A DNA stretch of 64,000 bases from positions 682,001-746,000 of the forward strand of contig NZ_CP010802.1 in NCBI RefSeq assembly GCF_001278055.1. Reading direction: 5' to 3'. The notes beneath the pieces were generated by a model. That model was not told the DNA's origin and ran no database searches. It was given only the letters and a program-made list of their open reading frames with translations. Shown here piece after piece: positions 59,219 to 64,000 of the stretch. How positions within the stretch are numbered: position 1 is the first letter of the stretch; each line of letters opens with the position of its first letter. The position numbers were made by a program, and so were the translations under genes. Source of the DNA: Desulfuromonas soudanensis (GTDB lineage Bacteria > Desulfobacterota > Desulfuromonadia > Desulfuromonadales > WTL).

Positions 59219-60500
59219 CATAGGTAACAAAAAAGTTCAGATACATGGGTTACACATTAGTCTCAAATAGTCGTTCCGTGCCCGTTTAACTTGCCGCATA
59301 TCGAAGCTACCTAATTTTAGGAAACCATAAAAGACATTCCAAACACCATCTGCGATCTCTTCGATGCCGACCCTTTCACCCTGGAGGAGGCAGGCGATGT
59401 AAATACGGTGTCCTTGGTGGTAAATGATCCCGTTGTATTGAACCTGGACAACCTTGAAGTGACCGGGATACTCCAACTCTGGCAATGAATCTGGCATCGT
59501 TCGTATCGACGGAATGTACAGGGAGGCTGGAGTTTTCTGGCCGAGACTTTCATGCGGGCGCTCATTATTGTACCGGTTACGAAAATCATCAAACGCCTGC
59601 TGCTGGAGTTCGCTCGTCCGGGCCGGAGGGATGGCGGTCGCCTCCTTTAGGGTCTTGTGCATGCGTTCATGTTGGCCATTTTGTTGCGGTTTTCCGGGTT
59701 CGATGCGTTCAGGCATAATGCCGAGTCGAATCCACCATTTGGACAACTGCGATAGTCCTCCAACGGAAAGTGATGCGAAGGGCACGCCGTTGTCCGTGCG
59801 AATCCGCCATGGCAATCCATATTCCCGAAAAAGGGTTTCAAAGGTCTTCTTCGTTGGTTCAAGCCGCGTCCCTTCAAAGATCCGGCAATCCAGCAAGAAG
59901 CGGCTCTGATGATCCATGACAGTCAGCGGATAACACCAGGTGCCGTCCATGGTTTTGAATTGTCCTTTGAAGTCTGCCGACCAGACGTCGTTCGGTTGAT
60001 TCACCGGGGAGAAGGGCAACTGGCCGGCTGGAACCCTTTTCCGGCGCCGTTGAGGATGAACCAGCCCTTCCGCGACAAGAATCTTGTAAATGGTCGTTTT
60101 GGAAGGAATGTCCCAGTCCGGGTGATTCTGTTCGAGAAGTACCCGGATTTTCTTTGGACCCGGCGAATCCCGAGGAGTTGTCCTCAGTTCAATGATCGCT
60201 TTCCGAACAGCATGGGGGGTATTCCATGGGTGCTGGAGCGGTCTGCGGGAATGATCACTCAATCCTTCTAGACCCAGCTCCTTATAGCGAGCAACCCACT
60301 TATAGCCGGTCTTTCGGCTAATGCTGTAACGATGACAAAGTTCGCTGAACGTGGTCACCTCCCGCAGGTGATCGGCAATGAACAGCAACTTTTGATCCAT
60401 AGGCTTCACCTCTTCCCAGGGCATGGGGCACCTCCTTGCAGAAAGTGCCTTCAGGATACAAAAGTGTTACCTATGTACCTGAACCGAAGTGTTACCTATG
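59219..60500 (-). mobile_element. IS481-like insertion sequence between murI and the GerMN gene
   Basis: About 1282 bp. Terminal inverted repeats of about 38 bp: the left end starts CATAGGTAAC and contains GTTCAGATACATGGGTTAC; the right end, read inwards, is CATAGGTAACACTTCGGTTC and then AGGTACATAGGTAACAC. Each end thus has two copies of a (C)ATAGGTAAC box. It encodes one transposase. No clear target duplication is seen, and the exact ends may shift by a few bases. Confidence 0.85.
59237..60424 (-). CDS. IS481-family DDE transposase
   Basis: 395 aa, ATG at 60424 with GGAGG upstream. N-terminal helix-turn-helix (about 25-60, FSELCHRYSISRKTGYKWVA). Integrase-type catalytic core with Asp in DVWSADFKGQF (about 150), Asp in RIRTDNGVPFAS (about 214) and Glu in NGQHERMHKTLKE (about 254). 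All three acidic residues are present, so it looks active. The C-terminal 100 residues contain a beta-rich domain (YNGIIYHQGHRIYIA). The gene spans almost the whole element. Confidence 0.92.
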   Translation of the reverse strand: MPWEEVKPMDQKLLFIADHLREVTTFSELCHRYSISRKTGYKWVARYKELGLEGLSDHSRRPLQHPWNTPHAVRKAIIELRTTPRDSPGPKKIRVLLEQNHPDWDIPSKTTIYKILVAEGLVHPQRRRKRVPAGQLPFSPVNQPNDVWSADFKGQFKTMDGTWCYPLTVMDHQSRFLLDCRIFEGTRLEPTKKTFETLFREYGLPWRIRTDNGVPFASLSVGGLSQLSKWWIRLGIMPERIEPGKPQQNGQHERMHKTLKEATAIPPARTSELQQQAFDDFRNRYNNERPHESLGQKTPASLYIPSIRTMPDSLPELEYPGHFKVVQVQYNGIIYHQGHRIYIACLLQGERVGIEEIADGVWNVFYGFLKLGSFDMRQVKRARNDYLRLMCNPCI

Positions 60501-60545
60501 ATTATGAACCGTACCTTTCTGACCCTTTCCGGGAGACTTTTTGCC

Positions 60546-61160
60546 ATGCAAAAAAAACGCCTGCAACATCGCCCCATTCTTCTGGCTTTTTTGATTCTGC
60601 TGCTGGTCCTCGGCGCACTGGTCGCCCGCAAGTATCTTTTCACCTCGGCGCCGCGCCCTCTCCCTGTCGCCGAGGTTTCCGGGCCAAAGGCGTTGCGCGA
60701 AGTCGTCCTCTACTTTGGTTCCGCCGACGGCAGCCACCTCGTCCCCGAGGGTCGGGAGATCGAGGATTGCCTCGAAGAGCGGGCCTGCCTCATGGAAACC
60801 GTGCGCGCCCTGATTGCCGGTCCTGTCGGTGATCTGACGCCGGTCTTCCCCTCCCATGCCGTCCTTCTCGACATCGTCGAGGAGGGGGGGACGGCCCAGG
60901 TCGATTTCAGCGGCGATCTTGTCACCGGCCACCCCGGCGGCAGCATCTCCGAGCTGCTGACGATCTATTCACTGGCCAACACCCTCTCGGAAAATTTCCC
61001 CTATGTCCGGCAGGTGCAGATTCTGGTCGACGGAGCGCCCATCGAAACCCTCAAGGGGCATGTCGATCTGCGCGAGCCGGTCAAGGCCGATTTCACCTAC
61101 GGCCGCCCGTCCCAGGGGACCCCCCCCGCAGCCGGATCCAGGGAGGAGACGCAGCGATGA
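60546..61160 (+). CDS. GerMN-domain membrane-anchored protein
   Basis: 204 aa from the ATG at 60546 with GGGAGA upstream; the open frame before it lies in the IS end. One N-terminal membrane helix (about 12-29, LLAFLILLLVLGALVA), then the GerMN fold (about 50-180): VVLYFGSADGSHLVPEGREI, ETVRALIAGP, AQVDFSGDLV and SELLTIYSLANTLSEN. The GerMN domain is known from spore-germination and cell-wall-linked proteins; here, in a non-sporulating type, it is a periplasmic domain of unknown ligand. The stop overlaps metH (ATGA). The IS481 element lies 46 bp upstream and may have separated it from murI. Confidence 0.88.
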   Translation: MQKKRLQHRPILLAFLILLLVLGALVARKYLFTSAPRPLPVAEVSGPKALREVVLYFGSADGSHLVPEGREIEDCLEERACLMETVRALIAGPVGDLTPVFPSHAVLLDIVEEGGTAQVDFSGDLVTGHPGGSISELLTIYSLANTLSENFPYVRQVQILVDGAPIETLKGHVDLREPVKADFTYGRPSQGTPPAAGSREETQR

Positions 61161-63565
61161 CCGATTTCAGACAGGCGCTTTTGGAGCGGGTGTTGATTCT
61201 CGACGGGGCCATGGGGACCCTCCTCCAGGAACGCGGCCTCAAAGCCGGCGGTTGCCCGGAAGAAATGAATCTGATCGCTCCGCAGGTGGTGGCGGGGGTG
61301 CACCGGGAGTACGCTTCGGCCGGTGCCGAGATCATCGTCACCAATACCTTTGGCGGCAGCCGCTCCAAGTTGGCCCATTACGGGCTCGAAGGACGGGTCG
61401 CCGAGATCAACGCCCGCGGCGTGGAGATCGCCCGCGGGGAAACGCCCGAGGGAGGGTTCGTCGCCGCCTCCATCGGCCCCACCGGGCGGTTCCTCGAGCC
61501 GGTGGGCGATGCCGGCTTCGACGAGATGGTGGAGATCTTCGGCGAGCAGGTGACCGCCTTCGCCGCTGCCGGCGCCGACCTGATCACCCTGGAAACCTTT
61601 CTCGATATCCGCGAGCTGCGCGCCGCAGTCGTCGCCTGCAAGGAATTCTCCTCCTTGCCGGTGATGGCTCTGATGACCTTCGACGACGGCGGACGCACGG
61701 TTCTCGGGACCCCTCCCGAGGCGGCGGCCGTCACCCTCGATGCCCTCGGCGTCGACGTCATCGGCTCCAACTGCGGGCTGGGGATCGACGGCATCTACAC
61801 CATCCTCGAAAAGATGCGCTCCGTCACCTCCCTCCCCCTCATCGCCCAGGCCAACGCCGGTCTCCCCGTTCTCAAGGACGGCCAGACGATCTTCCCCGGA
61901 ACCCCCGGGGAGATGACCGCCTACCACGAGCGCCTCCTGGCTCTTGGGGTGCGGGTCATCGGCGGCTGCTGCGGCACCACCCCCGAGCACATCCGGGCGA
62001 TGCGCGCCGCCCTCCCCGGCCGGGACCAGCGCTGGACGCCGCCGCCGCGCCGCGGCTTCCTCTCCAGCCGCGGCGCCGTCGTCCCCATCGGCGGCCTTGC
62101 TCCCTGTGCGGTGATCGGCGAGCGGATCAATCCCACCGGCAAGAAGATCTACAGCGCCGAACTGCGTCAAGGGAAAACGGCCTACGTGCGCCGCGAGGCC
62201 CAGGATCAGGTCACCGCCGGCGCCACCCTCCTCGACATCAACTGCGGTTCTCCCGGAGTCGACGAGCCGCTGGCCCTCGAGCGCGCGGTTTTTGCCGCCT
62301 CCGGGGTGGTCGCCGCCCCGCTGGTCCTCGATTCCTCCGACCCCGTCGCCCTCGAGAGGGGGCTCAAGGCCGCCGACGGCAAGGTCCTGATCAATTCGGT
62401 CTCCGGCGAGGCCAGAAGTCTCGCCGCGATCCTCCCCCTGGCCCGTAAGTACGGCGCCGCCGTCATCGGGTTGGCTCTCGACGAAAGGGGGATCCCCGAG
62501 ACCGCCGAGGGGCGCCTCGCCGTGGCCCGTCGGATCGTCGACGGGGCCGTGGCCGCAGGACTCCCCCGGGAGGACGTGGTCATCGACTGCCTGACGCTCA
62601 CCGTGTCGGCGGAGCAGAAACGGGCCATGGAGACCCTTCGCGCCCTGCGCCGGGTGAAGGAAGAACTTGGAGTCGCCACCGTTCTCGGCGTCAGCAACAT
62701 CTCCTTCGGACTGCCGGCCCGGCCCATCCTCTCTTCGGCCTTTTTCGCCATGGCGTTGGAGGCCGGACTCGATGCCGCCATCATCAATCCCCGGGACGAA
62801 CGGATGATGGACGCCTTCCGGGCGGCCATGGTCCTCCTCGGGCACGATCAGCGGGCCGAAGCCTACATCGCCGAGTACGGCGGCCTCACCGCCGCCCCCA
62901 CCCTGCCGCAGGGCGAAGGCGCCGAATGCGGCATCCGCGAACAGCTTACCGCGGCGATCATCGAAGGGGACAGCGAGGGGATCCTTCCCCTGGTGGAGAA
63001 GGCCCTGGCCGAGGGGCTCTCGACCCTGGAAATCAGCAACGAGGGGCTCCTCCCCGGCCTGGAAGAGGTGGGACGGCGCTTCGGCAAAAACCAGATCTTC
63101 CTCCCCCAGGTCATGCTCTCCTCCGAAACGATGCAGGCCGCCTTTGCCCGCCTGAAGAAGGAGTTGGGCGGGCTCGACACCGCCTCCCTGGGGAAGATCC
63201 TCATGGCCACCGTCGAGGGGGACATCCACGATATCGGCAAGAACATCGTCTGCACCCTCCTTGAAAACCACGGCTTCGAGGTCATCGACCTCGGCAAGAA
63301 CGTCCCGGCGGCGCGGATCGTCGAACAGGCCCGCGCCCTCGAGGTCGATGCCGTCGGCCTCTCGGCCCTGATGACCACGACCCTTGCCCAGATGGAGACG
63401 ACTGTCGCCCTGCTGCGTCAGGCCGGAGTCACCGTCTTCACCATGGTCGGCGGTGCGGTGGTGACCCCCGAGTACGCCGCCTCCATCGGCGCCGATCTCT
63501 ACGCCGCCGACGCCCTGGAGGCCGTGGCCAGGATCAAGGAACTCCTCCGGCAAAAGACGGTATAG
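61157..63565 (+). CDS. metH: MetH, cobalamin-dependent methionine synthase without the reactivation domain
   Basis: 802 aa against about 1200 for full MetH. Homocysteine domain (1-300) with zinc Cys in IGSNCGLG and GGCCGTT; folate domain (about 315-570) with VIGERINPTGKK and DINCGSPGVDE; cobalamin cap and binding domains (about 590-800) with DIHDIGK, whose His691 is the lower ligand to cobalt. The C-terminal AdoMet-binding activation domain is absent, so reductive reactivation needs a separate protein. It transfers methyl from methyltetrahydrofolate to homocysteine. The ATG overlaps the GerMN stop. Confidence 0.95.
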   Translation: MTDFRQALLERVLILDGAMGTLLQERGLKAGGCPEEMNLIAPQVVAGVHREYASAGAEIIVTNTFGGSRSKLAHYGLEGRVAEINARGVEIARGETPEGGFVAASIGPTGRFLEPVGDAGFDEMVEIFGEQVTAFAAAGADLITLETFLDIRELRAAVVACKEFSSLPVMALMTFDDGGRTVLGTPPEAAAVTLDALGVDVIGSNCGLGIDGIYTILEKMRSVTSLPLIAQANAGLPVLKDGQTIFPGTPGEMTAYHERLLALGVRVIGGCCGTTPEHIRAMRAALPGRDQRWTPPPRRGFLSSRGAVVPIGGLAPCAVIGERINPTGKKIYSAELRQGKTAYVRREAQDQVTAGATLLDINCGSPGVDEPLALERAVFAASGVVAAPLVLDSSDPVALERGLKAADGKVLINSVSGEARSLAAILPLARKYGAAVIGLALDERGIPETAEGRLAVARRIVDGAVAAGLPREDVVIDCLTLTVSAEQKRAMETLRALRRVKEELGVATVLGVSNISFGLPARPILSSAFFAMALEAGLDAAIINPRDERMMDAFRAAMVLLGHDQRAEAYIAEYGGLTAAPTLPQGEGAECGIREQLTAAIIEGDSEGILPLVEKALAEGLSTLEISNEGLLPGLEEVGRRFGKNQIFLPQVMLSSETMQAAFARLKKELGGLDTASLGKILMATVEGDIHDIGKNIVCTLLENHGFEVIDLGKNVPAARIVEQARALEVDAVGLSALMTTTLAQMETTVALLRQAGVTVFTMVGGAVVTPEYAASIGADLYAADALEAVARIKELLRQKTV

Positions 63566-63631
63566 GGCTTGCGTCATTTCGCGGAACGTGCTAGAAAGGG
63601 CTTAATTTTTCATCTTCTCTGAGGGGCTCGG

Positions 63632-64000
63632 ATGGTCGGTGGCTTCAATCACAATTTTCGTTACAAGGGCGAGATGTATCACGTCCAGACCGAGGATGGC
63701 GGGCGCAGAAGTCCCAACATCATCACCCTCCTCTACAAGGGGGGGACGATTCTCGGTTCCAAGAAGACCTCCTACGCCGACATCTCGAAGGTCGACAACC
63801 TCGAACAGGTCGTCGAGGAGTTGATGAAGGAGCAGCACAAGGAGATGCTGCGCGCCCTCAAGGAAGGCGAGTACGACGAGATCATCGGCGGCCGGATGAT
63901 GGTCGGCACTCCGCCGGAAGCACCCGTTGTCAGGGCTCCGGCAGCCGTCGCGGCTCCGGCCCCTCCCGCTCCTCCGAGACCGGCTGCTCCTCCTGTTGCC
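63632..64000 (+). CDS. Conserved hypothetical protein (partial), Geobacter-type
   Basis: The first 123 codons run off the right edge. The N-terminus (VGGFNHNFRYKGEMYHVQTE) and core KKTSYADISKVDNLEQVVEE recall an uncharacterised family frequent in Geobacter-like genomes that begins GFNHNFRYKG. A Pro/Ala-rich region follows from about residue 95. GAGGGG lies about 6 bases before the ATG. No signal peptide is visible, so it is probably cytoplasmic. Function unknown. Confidence 0.7.
   Translation, partial: MVGGFNHNFRYKGEMYHVQTEDGGRRSPNIITLLYKGGTILGSKKTSYADISKVDNLEQVVEELMKEQHKEMLRALKEGEYDEIIGGRMMVGTPPEAPVVRAPAAVAAPAPPAPPRPAAPPVA

Noticed and set aside
59211-60508. Target-site duplication around the IS481-like element
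   Set aside because: The flanks tried (GACA against TGAT, and shifts by one or two bases) do not match, so none is claimed.

Overview
The window is GC-rich, densely coded bacterial chromosome. Its gene content points to an anaerobic, sulfur- or metal-reducing member of the Desulfuromonadales (Geobacter/Desulfuromonas type). The signs are a PsrABC-type molybdenum oxidoreductase with a beta-barrel porin and a c-type cytochrome, the anaerobic (cobalt-early) cobalamin pathway with a BzaF-like benzimidazole synthase, a class III ribonucleotide reductase, and two nickel/cobalt ECF transporters. The assignment is inferred from protein families; no rRNA or tRNA gene was found to confirm it.

Layout. 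1-2062 (minus): gatC-gatA-gatB of the tRNA-dependent amidotransferase. 2244-2900: OmpA-like lipoprotein. 3185-6253 (minus): mobA-mobB-modE-like-moeA with tatA beyond, i.e. molybdenum cofactor supply and Tat export. 6665-12841 (minus): respiratory locus cytochrome c-porin-psrA-psrB-psrC, preceded by a probable sigma-54 promoter and three upstream dyads of one 17-bp type. 13733-15409: ettA. 15487-20347: a membrane-PAS-GGDEF-EAL gene cut in two by a 2.5-kb IS91-like element carrying a tyrosine recombinase. 20487-22645: DUF393 protein, ferritin, engB, SemiSWEET-like protein.

22805-44139 is a cobalamin supercluster in two blocks, each behind an AdoCbl riboswitch with its own terminator. Block 1 holds cobO-cobU-cobT-cobS-cobC-cbiA-bzaF (adenosylation, nucleotide loop, lower ligand). 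Block 2 holds cbiX-cbiC-cbiMNQO-cbiD-cbiET-cbiL-cbiF-cbiG-cbiH/P-cbiB-lipoprotein-cobD (cobalt uptake and corrin ring). No cbiJ is visible. The B12 user metH lies at 61157-63565.

44166-49368 holds a protein with three CheW-like segments, a membrane segment and LysM, then DUF3820, a small membrane protein, PilZ, Dus and a secreted protein. 49563-51822 (minus) is nikR-nikQ-nikO; the matching nikMN component is at 55644 behind a candidate NikR operator. 52077-55003 is nrdD-nrdG behind two NrdR-like boxes, with the glycyl-radical end of NrdD on a separate 48-codon gene. 56885-58160 (minus) holds a small membrane protein, a c-type cytochrome and an HExxH protein. 58337-63565 is murI, an IS481-like insertion, a GerMN protein and metH.

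Many intergenic gaps carry long inverted repeats whose arms have an 8-bp period (variants of CACAGAGG, CGCAGAGG and CACCAAGG). They sit mostly between genes of one operon. One has become the C-terminus of CbiA, and a different G-rich repeat is inserted in frame in cbiD.
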